A stretch of DNA of 15,363 nt from Promicromonosporaceae bacterium (GTDB lineage Bacteria; Actinomycetota; Actinomycetes; Actinomycetales; Cellulomonadaceae). The notes beneath the pieces were generated by a model. It did not search any database and was not told the DNA's origin. It worked only from the letters and a program-made list of their open reading frames with translations. The stretch is from the NCBI GenBank assembly GCA_009780755.1, contig WQZL01000044.1, forward strand, positions 1 through 15,363. Reading direction: 5' to 3'. Shown piece by piece: positions 1 through 6,867 of this stretch. Position 1 is the first letter of the stretch, and each line of letters starts with the position of its first letter. A program made the position numbers and the translations under genes.

Positions 1-1
1 C

Positions 2-1288
2 GCCGCTCACCGGGCCGGGCTTGCCCACCGCCAACTTACTAAGGATGCGGTGCTGGTCGAAGATGGCCGGGTGTGGATCGTCGATTGGCAGTATGGGGAG
101 ACCAATGCCAGCCAGCTATCCCGGCGCCTAGACCTTACCCAAATGTTGACCCTGTTGGCCTTGCGGATCGGCGTGCAACCGGCGGTCACCTCCGCCGTGC
201 AGATGCTTCCGCGGGCCGAGATCGAGGCCATCGGGCCGCTGCTGCAATCGGCGGCGCTGCCCCCAGAGACCCGCGCAGAGGTGCGGCGCAACAAGGGTTT
301 CCTGGGTGAGTTGCGGCAGGCTTTTGCGGCCGAGCTACCCGAGGCGCAAACCGAACCGGCGCAGATCGCCCGCTTCTCTCCGCGCTCCTTGGTCATGCTG
401 GCCCTGACCATTGTGGCCGTGGTAGTGGTGGTGACCACCATCAACTTCGAGCAGATCGCCGCCGCCGTGCGGGCCGCGAACCCGTGGTGGATAGCGGTGT
501 CCTTCATTCTGGCCGCCCTGCCCTGGTTGGGGGCGGCCATGCCGCTGGTCGCTTTCGCCCCTGGGCGCCTGCCCTTGCTGCCCGCCGTAGAGGTTCAGGT
601 GGCGTCGAGCTTTGTCGCCCTGGCCGCCCCCGTCGGGATTGGTCCCGCCGGGGTAAATCTGAGGTTCTTGAACCGGCGGGGCATCGCGACGCCCGTGGCC
701 TTGGCCACTATTACGTTGGTGCAGTTGATGCAGGTTGCGGTTTCGGTGGCGCTGTTGGCGGCTTTACTGCTGATTGAGGGGCCGGACGGGATGATCGCCG
801 CGCCATCAGCTACTGTGCGGATAGCCATCGTGGCGATGTTTGCCCTTGTGGCGGTGTTGCTTTTGGTGCCGCCGGTGCGCCGCTTCGCTTGGGCCAAGGC
901 CCGCCCCACGCTCGTGCAGGTGTGGCCCCGGCTTTTGGCGACCGTGGGACAACCCAAGCGATTGGCGTTGGGGTTGAGTGGCAACCTGATTCACGCCCTT
1001 GCCTACGTGTTTTCCTTTTACGCGGTGTTGCTCGCGTTTAACCACACGCTTCCCCTGGTGGATGTCGCCATCATCTATCTGGTAGGCAACACCGTCGGGG
1101 CGTTGGCCCCTACGCCCGGAGGGTTAGGCGGGGTGGAGGGCGCGCTGATTGCGGGCCTAAGCGCAGCCGGAATTCCGGCGGCCATCGCCATGTCGGTAAC
1201 CATGCTCTTCCGCGTGGTCAGCTACTGGATTCAGGCACCAATCGGCTGGGTGGCCATGCGCCACGCCCAACACACAGGCGACCTATAG
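2..1288 (+). CDS. Kinase-like/LPG-synthase-type multi-pass membrane protein (5' end outside window)
   Basis: The frame is open from the first base, so the gene starts upstream; the GTG at 50 is internal. About 428 residues are visible. The first ~30 hold an APH/RIO-kinase-like catalytic-loop and metal-loop segment (AHRQLTKDAVLV, then VWIVDW). The usual catalytic Asp of HGD/HRD is Gln here, suggesting a pseudokinase. A short soluble linker follows, then at least six hydrophobic segments from about residue 130. The PTPGGLGGVEGAL motif near the C-terminus is the hallmark of the LPG_synthase_TM/UPF0104 family (relatives of the MprF flippase domain). Actinobacterial members often carry a kinase-like domain in front of the membrane domain. 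The role is probably in the membrane, perhaps lipid-related, but the substrate is unknown. No aminoacyl-transferase domain is visible. The gene converges on mutM with 53 bp between them. Confidence 0.85.
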   Translation, partial: AAHRAGLAHRQLTKDAVLVEDGRVWIVDWQYGETNASQLSRRLDLTQMLTLLALRIGVQPAVTSAVQMLPRAEIEAIGPLLQSAALPPETRAEVRRNKGFLGELRQAFAAELPEAQTEPAQIARFSPRSLVMLALTIVAVVVVVTTINFEQIAAAVRAANPWWIAVSFILAALPWLGAAMPLVAFAPGRLPLLPAVEVQVASSFVALAAPVGIGPAGVNLRFLNRRGIATPVALATITLVQLMQVAVSVALLAALLLIEGPDGMIAAPSATVRIAIVAMFALVAVLLLVPPVRRFAWAKARPTLVQVWPRLLATVGQPKRLALGLSGNLIHALAYVFSFYAVLLAFNHTLPLVDVAIIYLVGNTVGALAPTPGGLGGVEGALIAGLSAAGIPAAIAMSVTMLFRVVSYWIQAPIGWVAMRHAQHTGDL

Positions 1289-1341
1289 CATCCCCACCTC
1301 ACCCCGCCCCGAACGGGCACACCCCAGGGAGGGTGGCTCAA

Positions 1342-2286
1342 TCAGCGGAGGGGTGATTCAACCGCCGGTGTGTTTTGGCACTTTGGGCAGAAGAAACTGC
1401 TGCGGTTTTGGAATGGCTCGCGACGAATGGGGGTAGCACAGCGCGGGCAGGGCGCACCCTCCCGGCCATAGGCGGCCAGCGAGCGCTCGAAGTAGCCTGG
1501 CTCCCCCGTCGCGTTCACATATAGTGCGTCAAAGGATGTGCCGCCTGCGGCCAGCGCCTCACACATCACATTCTCTGCGGCAGCCAGTAGGTTTTCTACC
1601 TGCGTCTCGGTCAGCGTGCCCACAGGTTGGGCGTAGTGCAGGCCGGCGCGCCACAGCGCCTCATCGGCATAAATATTGCCAATGCCGGAGACCAGCTCCT
1701 GGTTGAGCAACGCGGTCTTAATGGCGACCCGACGGCGACGAATCGCGTCAACCACCCGTCTACGCCCTGGGGTGCCTGCGGCCAGCGCCGGATCGAGCAG
1801 GTCGCGGGCGATGTGAGCGGCGACGGCGGGCAGAGTCGGAGCGGCGAAACCAAGGCCGCCGGGCAGGCCATCTGGCGTCGGCACGAGATCGACCACGGCC
1901 AGGTAACCGAAGATGCGCTGATCCACGAAGTCTAGGTACTTGGCCTCACTTGGCGTATCGGCCAGCTGGAGGCGGGCGCGCAGGTGACGATGCTCGGTAG
2001 CCTCATCACGCACCAGTAGCTGACCGGACATGCCGAGATGGGCAATGAGAGCAGCGGAAGTTTCAGCAGGCGAGGCCACCGCGGAGAGCGGAAGCCAAAG
2101 GAATTTTCCGCGCCTGACTACAGCGGTAATGGTGTGACCCACCAGGCGATCTGCAAACTCAGCTGCACCGCCAGGCTGAGGGCGGACGCTGCGGTCGCAC
2201 AATACCTGGGCCTCCACGATTCGCGCGCCCAGAACATGTTTCATTAGGCCGTCGCGGACGGTTTCAACCTCGGGAAGTTCTGGCAT
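1342..2286 (-). CDS. mutM: Formamidopyrimidine-DNA glycosylase (Fpg/MutM)
   Basis: Bifunctional base-excision repair enzyme that removes 8-oxoguanine and ring-opened purines and nicks the abasic site. The protein has 314 aa. It begins MPELPEVETV, giving the catalytic N-terminal proline and Glu3. Lys61 in RRGKFLW matches the conserved beta-hairpin lysine. The helix-two-turn-helix part contains VSGIGNIYADEALW. The C-terminal zinc finger uses Cys280, Cys283, Cys300 and Cys303, with the conserved finger arginine at 295 (NRSSFFC). The length is slightly above the usual 270-290 aa. It is the last gene of the rsmD-to-mutM cluster, starting 35 bp after the rnc stop, as in Mycobacterium, where fpg follows rnc. 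Family assignment is secure. Confidence 0.97.
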   Translation of the reverse strand: MPELPEVETVRDGLMKHVLGARIVEAQVLCDRSVRPQPGGAAEFADRLVGHTITAVVRRGKFLWLPLSAVASPAETSAALIAHLGMSGQLLVRDEATEHRHLRARLQLADTPSEAKYLDFVDQRIFGYLAVVDLVPTPDGLPGGLGFAAPTLPAVAAHIARDLLDPALAAGTPGRRRVVDAIRRRRVAIKTALLNQELVSGIGNIYADEALWRAGLHYAQPVGTLTETQVENLLAAAENVMCEALAAGGTSFDALYVNATGEPGYFERSLAAYGREGAPCPRCATPIRREPFQNRSSFFCPKCQNTPAVESPLR

Positions 2287-2321
2287 CAGAGCAGAAAGTG
2301 TACTCCGGGCGCAAATGGCGT

Positions 2322-3023
2322 TTAGTCGGTGGGCAGGGCCAGCAGCAGACGATAGGCATCTTCGGCGGCGGCCTGTTCGGCGTGCTTCTTTGCCGATCCG
2401 CTGCCCTCGCCGAGAACCGGCCCCGCCGTCACCTGCGCGGTAAACACCCGGGCATGATCCGGCCCGGTGTGATCGACGTGATAGGCGGGTGCATCGAAAC
2501 CCCGTTCGACGGCGGCCTCCTGTAACGACGTCTTCCAGTCCAGTGCCACCCCGAGATCGGCGGCCACGGACAACCGGGCATCTACGAGCCGATGCACTAA
2601 TTCGCGAGCCGTCTCTAGGCCGTGGGAGAGGAATACCGCGCCGATCAGCGCCTCTACGGTGTCGGAAAGAATCGAATCCTTCCCAGAGCCGCCGGTGCGG
2701 GTTTCCCCCTTGCCAAGCAGAATGTAGGCCCCAAGCCCCAGCGAACGGGCCACCTCGGCCAATGCTTTTTGCGATACCGTCGCGGCGCGCATCTTGGCCA
2801 GCTCACCCTCGGACAGCGTTGGATGCCGCCGGAACAGCGCCTCGGTCACCACCAGGCCCAACACGGAGTCGCCCAGGAACTCCAGGCGCTCGTTGGTGGG
2901 CAGCCCCCCGGCCTCGTGGGCGAAGGAGCGGTGGGTTAGCGCAAGCACCAAAAGCTCGGGGTCCAGGTGGACCCCGAGCTGGGTAAGCAGTGCAGCGGGC
3001 GCCAATCGCTCAGGCGCGGACAC
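2322..3023 (-). CDS. rnc: Ribonuclease III
   Basis: Double-strand-specific endoribonuclease that processes rRNA precursors and structured mRNAs. The protein has 233 aa from a GTG start placed 2 nt after the rpmF stop (TGA TC GTG). A longer in-frame reading into rpmF would overlap a real gene and is rejected. The signature NERLEFLGDSVL lies at residues 44-55, and DTVEALIGAVFL supplies the second acidic pair. The C-terminal third is a double-stranded RNA-binding domain starting near DWKTSLQEAAVERGF and ending with GSGSAKKHAEQAAAEDAY. Length and domain order are normal. The coding sequence contains a perfect stem-loop at 2953-2980, listed separately, that could make the mRNA a target of its own product. 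Confidence 0.97.
   Translation of the reverse strand: MSAPERLAPAALLTQLGVHLDPELLVLALTHRSFAHEAGGLPTNERLEFLGDSVLGLVVTEALFRRHPTLSEGELAKMRAATVSQKALAEVARSLGLGAYILLGKGETRTGGSGKDSILSDTVEALIGAVFLSHGLETARELVHRLVDARLSVAADLGVALDWKTSLQEAAVERGFDAPAYHVDHTGPDHARVFTAQVTAGPVLGEGSGSAKKHAEQAAAEDAYRLLLALPTD
2947..2984 (-). promoter_or_regulatory. Strong stem-loop with U run inside the 5' part of rnc mRNA
   Basis: On the rnc sense strand the arm AGCTCGGGGTCC is followed by the loop ACCT and the perfect complement GGACCCCGAGCT (2953-2980). Four U follow, counting the last stem base. Outside a small internal loop, ACC (2982-2984) can pair with GGU (2947-2949) and lengthen the helix. It covers about codons 16-26 of rnc (QLGVHLDPELL). 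RNase III autoregulates by cutting structured parts of its own transcript in E. coli and Streptomyces. The shape would also fit an attenuator-type terminator. The structure is seen directly; the function is inferred. Confidence 0.5.
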
Positions 3024-3025
3024 GA

Positions 3026-3220
3026 TCAGTCCGCGTGAACGGTGCGCTGCGCCTCGGCGTACAGACGGCCCTTGTACACGCCGCAGGTGGGGCAGGCGGA
3101 GTGGCTCAGCTTGTCGCCCTTGCAGTTGGGGCAGGTGCTTAGGGTCGCTGCGGTGGTCTTCCACTGCGAACGACGCGCACGGGTGTTGCTGCGCGACATC
3201 TTGCGCTTCGGAACAGCCAC
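3026..3220 (-). CDS. rpmF: 50S ribosomal protein L32, zinc-ribbon form
   Basis: Small protein of the large ribosomal subunit, 64 aa from a GTG start (MAVPKRKMSRSNTRARR). The N-terminus is strongly basic, and a CPNC...CPTC pair forms a zinc ribbon (the zinc-binding 'C+' type). A longer in-frame reading upstream lacks family similarity, and the MAVPKRKMS start is the canonical one. A purine-rich AAAGAGAG stretch lies a short distance upstream as a weak ribosome-binding site. It follows yceD by 29 nt and precedes rnc by 2 nt. The yceD-rpmF pairing is conserved across bacteria, and placement directly before rnc is typical for actinobacteria. Confidence 0.97.
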   Translation of the reverse strand: MAVPKRKMSRSNTRARRSQWKTTAATLSTCPNCKGDKLSHSACPTCGVYKGRLYAEAQRTVHAD

Positions 3221-3249
3221 GGCTAGCTCTCTTTCGTTTCGGGCGAGAC

Positions 3250-3825
3250 TTACGCCTCGGCTACCTCCGGGTCGCTCGGGGTGCCGAGTAACCCTGCGAG
3301 GGCCGACCATCTAGGGTCGAACACCTCATGTTTGTGGTCTGGATCGTCTGCTAGGTGCATCCCGCACTCGGAACACAACCCAGGGCAGTCTGGACGACAA
3401 AGCGGAGTAAATGGTAGCGCAGTGACCACCGAATCTCTAACCGCAGGTTCGATATCGGCCAGATCGCCATCCAGGGTGGCCTCTACCTCGTCGAACTCCT
3501 CGTCGCCGGAGTCACGCGCGGCAGTGACTCGCTCCGGGTAAGCGAACAGCTCTTGAATGCGCACGGTTAGTTCCTGGCGCACATCATCTAAGCAGCGGGA
3601 GCATTCGCCGCTGGCGACACCTCGCACCACGCCGGAGATCAACACGCCCTCGGTGACGGATTCCAGCCGCAGGCCGACGGTCAGGTCGGCCCCCTCGGGG
3701 ATAGCGATCACGGCGGTGCCAAGATCAGCCGGGGCGGGGATGACCTTGGCGAACTCCAGCATCGTGCCGGGGCGTCGGGTTAGTTCGTGGGTGTCGATGA
3801 CGAGCGGTGAATGCGGGTGATTCAC
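3250..3825 (-). CDS. yceD: YceD/DUF177 family rRNA-accumulation protein
   Basis: A 191-aa DUF177 protein. Family members are needed for normal 23S rRNA levels and are almost always encoded next to rpmF, as here. It shows the family pattern: a beta-rich N-terminal half, a CSRCLDDV segment in the middle, an acidic stretch, then the C-terminal cysteine cluster CRPDCPGLCSECG followed by DPRWSALAGL. The spaced cysteines may bind a metal. The start is GTG (MNHPHSPLVIDTHEL). Its first four bases, GTGA, overlap the TGA of the preceding SepIVA-like gene, so translation of the two is probably coupled. Confidence 0.93.
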   Translation of the reverse strand: MNHPHSPLVIDTHELTRRPGTMLEFAKVIPAPADLGTAVIAIPEGADLTVGLRLESVTEGVLISGVVRGVASGECSRCLDDVRQELTVRIQELFAYPERVTAARDSGDEEFDEVEATLDGDLADIEPAVRDSVVTALPFTPLCRPDCPGLCSECGMHLADDPDHKHEVFDPRWSALAGLLGTPSDPEVAEA

Positions 3826-4307
3826 GCGACGCTCCCAAGGCGTTCGGCCAGCTTCGCGCGGCCCGCCTGTACCTGCTGGCTCAGCGAGTCTAGGTCGCTT
3901 TGGAAGGATAACAGCCGCTTGTCGCAGTACAGATCGGCCTCGTAACGCTGCACCTCGGCCTCCTGCTCGGCCTGGGTGACGATCTCGGCCGCCCGCACCT
4001 TGGCCTGGGCGACAACCTGCTCCTGTTCCACCAGGTCGATGGCCCGCTGGCGAGCGGCAACAAGGGTCTCCTCGCTGGCGCGGCGGGCGTCAGCAAGCTC
4101 GTCCTGCGCCTGAGACAGCAACGAGTCGGCCTTCGTGATTGCCGCAGGCAGACCCCGGCGAAGCTCGTCGATCAGACTCAGCAGATCATCACGGTTCAGG
4201 CGCACATCGCTGGACATGAAGACGGGCTTGGCGCCCTCAATGGAGCTAGCCAGCTCATCGAGTACATCGAGCAGGGCCGGGACGGTCAATTCGCCGCTGC
4301 GAGACAT
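3822..4307 (-). CDS. DivIVA-like coiled-coil protein, short SepIVA homologue
   Basis: About 161 aa. The N-terminal part (VLDELASSIEGAK..., then RDDLLSLIDELRRGLPAAI) and the C-terminal part (YEADLYCDKRLLSFQ...) resemble the ends of mycobacterial SepIVA (Rv2927c family), a septation factor encoded beside DUF177 and rnc. Between them lies an Ala/Glu/Gln-rich coiled coil that is much shorter than in the mycobacterial protein, which I recall as about 245 aa. Two ATGs stand in tandem (4310 and 4307). The AGGAGG at 4312-4317 is only 1 nt from the first but 4 nt from the second, so the second is preferred. It overlaps yceD by 4 bp. It was probably once described as ATP-synthase-B-like because of the coiled coil, but no membrane anchor is present. 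The septal role is inferred from similarity and context. Confidence 0.8.
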   Translation of the reverse strand: MSRSGELTVPALLDVLDELASSIEGAKPVFMSSDVRLNRDDLLSLIDELRRGLPAAITKADSLLSQAQDELADARRASEETLVAARQRAIDLVEQEQVVAQAKVRAAEIVTQAEQEAEVQRYEADLYCDKRLLSFQSDLDSLSQQVQAGRAKLAERLGSVA

Positions 4308-4336
4308 CATTCCTCCTGATGGTCGGTAGTAAGACT

Positions 4337-4819
4337 CTAGCGGCTGAGCGCCGCACGTACGGCGTCCGCCACCCCGGCTGGCACCAGGTCTGTAATGTCT
4401 CCGCCGTGGCGGGCAATGTCTTTTACCAGCGACGAGGCGATATGGGCGAACGCAGGATCGGCTTGTAGGAACACCGTCTCGATCCCGGTCAGCTTCCGGT
4501 TCATCAGCGCCATTGAGGCTTCGGCGTCGAAGTCCGCTCCCCCGCGTAACCCCTTAACTATCGCGGTGGCACCGATTTGCGCGCAAAAGTCCACGATCAG
4601 GCCGGGCACCGCCTCGACGCGCACATCGGTAAGCCCTGCCTCGGCTATGGCCGCGCGGATCAGTTCGATACGGATGGCGGCAGGCAGCAGCCCATTCTTG
4701 TCGGGGTTTTGCGCAACGGCCACCACCACCTCGTCGAACAGGGCGTGCGTCCGGCGCACCACATCGAGATGGCCAAGCGTAAACGGATCAAACGATCCGG
4801 GATAAACGACAATGCTCAC
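4337..4819 (-). CDS. coaD: Phosphopantetheine adenylyltransferase
   Basis: Fourth step of CoA synthesis: joins 4'-phosphopantetheine and ATP to form dephospho-CoA. It has 160 aa from GTG (MSIVVYPGSFDPFTLGHLD). The nucleotidyltransferase TxGH motif is TLGH, near residue 17. KGLRGGADFD and SSLVKDIARHGGDI are the conserved substrate and C-terminal motifs. The family usually begins a few residues before PGSFDP, which supports this start. However, a GTG at 4837, six codons upstream, has a better GGAGGGG ribosome-binding site (4842-4848) and would overlap rsmD by 14 bp, so that start is a real alternative. The chosen start lies 4 nt after the rsmD stop, and the rsmD-coaD pairing is typical of actinobacteria. 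Confidence 0.96.
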   Translation of the reverse strand: MSIVVYPGSFDPFTLGHLDVVRRTHALFDEVVVAVAQNPDKNGLLPAAIRIELIRAAIAEAGLTDVRVEAVPGLIVDFCAQIGATAIVKGLRGGADFDAEASMALMNRKLTGIETVFLQADPAFAHIASSLVKDIARHGGDITDLVPAGVADAVRAALSR

Positions 4820-4823
4820 GGCT

Positions 4824-5414
4824 TCACCGTACGCCACGGAACCCCTCCGTCTGTGGTTCGGCGTAGTACACGGCGGTTTCACCGTAGGTTTTGTTGGCGA
4901 TGAGTTGCAGGCTATCGGGCCAGGTTGGCTCGGGGGTGCGCGCGGAGCGTTCCACCACAGCGATGGCCTGCTCGTTAAGGACGCCGGGTGTGGCCAGGTG
5001 GGTCAGCACGGCGGTTAGTTCAGGTTCGGGCAGATCGTAGGGCGGATCGAGAAAAACCAGGTCGAGGGCTTCCCCCGGTGGTTGAGCCAGTCTGGCGGCG
5101 TAGCGCCGGGCATCCTCGGTTTCCACTTCAACCACGGCGCCCAGCCCTAGCGCGGCCACATTGCGTTTTGCCACCTGGGTGGCGACCCGCGACTTATCCA
5201 CCAGCGTCACCCGCTTGGCGCCCCGCGAGGCCGCCTCCAGGCCGAGGGCGCCAGACCCGGCGTAAAGGTCGAGTACCCACGCCCCATCGAGTACGCCGTA
5301 GTGTTCGAGCCGCGAGAAGATCGCCTCCCGCACGCGATCACTGGTAGGCCGTGTGCCCTTCGGAGGCACCTCAATGCTGCGCCCCCCCACACTCCCGGCC
5401 ACGATCCTGGTCAT
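4824..5414 (-). CDS. rsmD: 16S rRNA (guanine966-N2)-methyltransferase
   Basis: S-adenosylmethionine-dependent enzyme that methylates G966 of 16S rRNA on the assembled small subunit. It has 196 aa. MTRIVAGSVGGRSIEVPP and RPTSDRVREAIFSRL form the family N-terminus. VLDLYAGSGALGLEAASRGA is the SAM-binding motif I, and VFLDPPYDLP is the catalytic motif IV (DPPY). The ATG start has no visible Shine-Dalgarno, but a -10-like box ends 6 nt upstream, so a leaderless transcript is plausible. It is the first gene of the minus-strand cluster that ends with mutM. The recG gene often found upstream in actinobacteria is absent; eno and its terminator are there instead. Confidence 0.95.
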   Translation of the reverse strand: MTRIVAGSVGGRSIEVPPKGTRPTSDRVREAIFSRLEHYGVLDGAWVLDLYAGSGALGLEAASRGAKRVTLVDKSRVATQVAKRNVAALGLGAVVEVETEDARRYAARLAQPPGEALDLVFLDPPYDLPEPELTAVLTHLATPGVLNEQAIAVVERSARTPEPTWPDSLQLIANKTYGETAVYYAEPQTEGFRGVR

Positions 5415-5420
5415 TAGGTG

Positions 5421-5449
5421 ATTCTCTCAGGTGGTTCCGGCAGGCTCAA
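5421..5449 (-). promoter_or_regulatory. Candidate leaderless promoter of the rsmD-mutM cluster
   Basis: Read on the minus strand: TTGAGC (5444-5449), a 17-nt spacer, then GAGAAT (5421-5426), then 6 nt to the rsmD ATG. Spacing is ideal for a sigma-70-type promoter starting at the A of ATG, and no Shine-Dalgarno is present. The -10 box departs from TANNNT at its first base. The -35 box is part of the intergenic repeat at 5430-5454. Inferred from spacing only. Confidence 0.4.
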
Positions 5450-5454
5450 CCACC
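5430..5454. repeat. Degenerate GGTTGAGC-type intergenic repeat, copy 1
   Basis: GGTGGTT (5430-5436) and AACCACC (5448-5454) form 7-bp inverted arms around CCGGCAGGCTC. Read on the minus strand it is GGTGGTTGAGCCTG..GGAACCACC, matching the two copies at 12207-12284. Similar GTGGTTTCGACAGGCTCAACCAC elements are abundant between genes in several actinobacterial genera, as I recall. Confidence 0.65.
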
Positions 5455-5463
5455 GGCATGCGA

Positions 5464-5497
5464 ACGGGCCGCCCCTCCGGTTGGAGGAGCGGCCCGT
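5464..5497 (-). terminator. Rho-independent-type hairpin after eno
   Basis: A near-perfect stem: 9 bp (5464-5472 with 5489-5497), one C/A mismatch, then 5 bp closing a 4-nt loop (5479-5482). It begins 15 nt after the eno stop. No clear U run follows on the minus strand, so it resembles the U-poor terminators common in GC-rich actinobacteria. It separates nnrD-eno from the rsmD cluster. Confidence 0.75.
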
Positions 5498-5512
5498 GTG
5501 CGTTAGCTTCGC

Positions 5513-6802
5513 TTAGCCCTGGAAGCGGGGGAACGCGTTGCGGCCTGCGTAGACGGCGCCCTCGTCGAGAGCGTATTCGATGCGCAGCAGCTGGTTGTAC
5601 TTGTTGATGCGCTCGCCACGGGCCGGGGCACCGGTCTTGATCTGACCGGAGTTGGTGGCCACCGACAGGTCGGCGATGGTGGTGTCTTCGGTCTCGCCCG
5701 AGCGGTGCGACGTCATGGTGGTGAAACCGGCGCGGTGGGCCAGCTCAACAGCGTCGAGCGTCTCGGTCAGGGTGCCGATCTGGTTGAGCTTGACCAGCAA
5801 CGAGTTGGCGGCCTTCTCCTTGATGCCGCGAGCCAACAGCTCGGGGTTGGTGACAAACAGGTCATCGCCGACCACCTGAATCTTGTCGCCGACGGCGGCT
5901 ACGAACTTGCTCCAGCCCTCCCAGGCGTTCTCGTCGAGGGGGTCCTCGATGGAAACAATCGGGTAGGCGTCAATCAGCGAGGAGTAGAACGCGATCATGT
6001 CGTCGGTGGAGTGCACCTCGCCGTTCTTGAAGTGGTAGTTGCCGGTCTCCCGGTTGAAGAACTCGGTGGCGGCCACGTCCATCGCGATGGCGACATCCTT
6101 GCCCGGCGCAAACCCGGCGGCGGCAATGGCCTCCATGATTAGGTCGAGCGCGTCGCGGTTCGAGGGCAAGTTAGGCGCAAAGCCACCCTCGTCACCAAGA
6201 CCGGTGGCGTAGCCCTTGGACTTCAGCACGGACTTCAGGGCGTGGTACACCTCGGCACCTTCACGAAGGGCTTCCTTAAAGGTGGGGGCGCCGATGGGAG
6301 CGATCATGAACTCCTGGAAGTCCACGGTCGAGTCGGCGTGCGAACCGCCGTTGATGATGTTCATCATCGGCACGGGCAGGGTGTGGGCGTTCGGGCCACC
6401 GATGTAGCGGAACAGGTCGAGACCGGCCGACTTCGCGGCGGCCTTGGCCACGGCCAGCGAAACGCCAAGGATGGCGTTGGCGCCGAGCTTGCCCTTGTTC
6501 GACGTGCCATCAAGATCCAGCATGAGCTGGTCGATGATGCGCTGCTCTTCGGCGTCGATTCCGACGAGTTCGGGCATGATCTCATCGTTCACGTTGCGCA
6601 CGGCGTTCTCCACGCCCTTGCCCAAGTAACGGGCCTTGTCGCCGTCGCGAAGCTCAACAGCCTCGTGTTCGCCGGTCGAGGCGCCGGAGGGGACGCCCGC
6701 GCGGGCGTAGGTGCCATCGTCTAGCTCTACCCAAACCTCAACGGTGGGGTTACCGCGGGAGTCGAGAATCTCACGCGCGCCGACATCGAAAATGCTTGCC
6801 AC
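5513..6802 (-). CDS. eno: Enolase (phosphopyruvate hydratase)
   Basis: Glycolytic enzyme interconverting 2-phosphoglycerate and phosphoenolpyruvate, cytosolic, Mg-dependent; also part of RNA degradosomes in some bacteria. It has 429 aa, the normal length. It shows the N-terminal ILDSRGNPTVEV, the catalytic GLGDEGGFAPNL, the metal ligands in SIEDPLDENAW and VGDDLFVTN, the active-site lysine in LLVKLNQIGTLTET, and the enolase signature SHRSGETEDTTIADL. The start is GTG with AGGAG a short distance upstream. A good promoter (6839-6867) lies between it and nnrD, and a hairpin terminator follows. In many actinobacteria eno is followed by an ftsB-like gene and DUF501; here it is not. Confidence 0.98.
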   Translation of the reverse strand: MASIFDVGAREILDSRGNPTVEVWVELDDGTYARAGVPSGASTGEHEAVELRDGDKARYLGKGVENAVRNVNDEIMPELVGIDAEEQRIIDQLMLDLDGTSNKGKLGANAILGVSLAVAKAAAKSAGLDLFRYIGGPNAHTLPVPMMNIINGGSHADSTVDFQEFMIAPIGAPTFKEALREGAEVYHALKSVLKSKGYATGLGDEGGFAPNLPSNRDALDLIMEAIAAAGFAPGKDVAIAMDVAATEFFNRETGNYHFKNGEVHSTDDMIAFYSSLIDAYPIVSIEDPLDENAWEGWSKFVAAVGDKIQVVGDDLFVTNPELLARGIKEKAANSLLVKLNQIGTLTETLDAVELAHRAGFTTMTSHRSGETEDTTIADLSVATNSGQIKTGAPARGERINKYNQLLRIEYALDEGAVYAGRNAFPRFQG

Positions 6803-6838
6803 AGGTTGCTCCTAAGTGGGGGTTAATTTACCGAACCC

Positions 6839-6867
6839 AGCCTAGCCCTGTTCCGCCGTTTGGTCAT
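6839..6867 (-). promoter_or_regulatory. Probable eno promoter
   Basis: On the minus strand, ATGACC (6862-6867) is a 4/6 match to TTGACA. A 17-nt spacer follows, then TAGGCT (6839-6844), matching the actinobacterial TANNNT -10. The start site would be near 6832, giving a ~30-nt leader with an AGGAG ribosome-binding site. The -35 box overlaps the nnrD stop codon, so eno can be transcribed independently of nnrD. Confidence 0.6.

Noticed and set aside
595..984. Minus-strand open frame opposite the membrane protein gene
   Set aside because: Shadow of a hydrophobic coding region read backwards (Ala/Thr/Arg-rich), with no family resemblance.
1289..1341. Possible bidirectional terminator between the membrane gene and mutM
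   Set aside because: Only short or bulged pairings are visible (a 4-bp GCCC/GGGC stem, and CCACCTC with GAGGGTGG); not strong enough to call.
3024..3164. N-terminal extension of rnc to 3164
   Set aside because: It runs antiparallel in frame through rpmF, which is a certain gene; the added residues have no RNase III similarity, and the GTG at 3023 gives the normal length.
6353..6368. Palindrome GATGATG-TT-CATCATC in eno
   Set aside because: It follows from the codons for the conserved MMNIINGG region (ATG ATG AAC ATC ATC), so it needs no regulatory explanation.
6242..6724. Long plus-strand open frame opposite eno
   Set aside because: A GC-rich shadow of the enolase codons; glycine/valine-rich repeats without a ribosome-binding site or recognisable domain.
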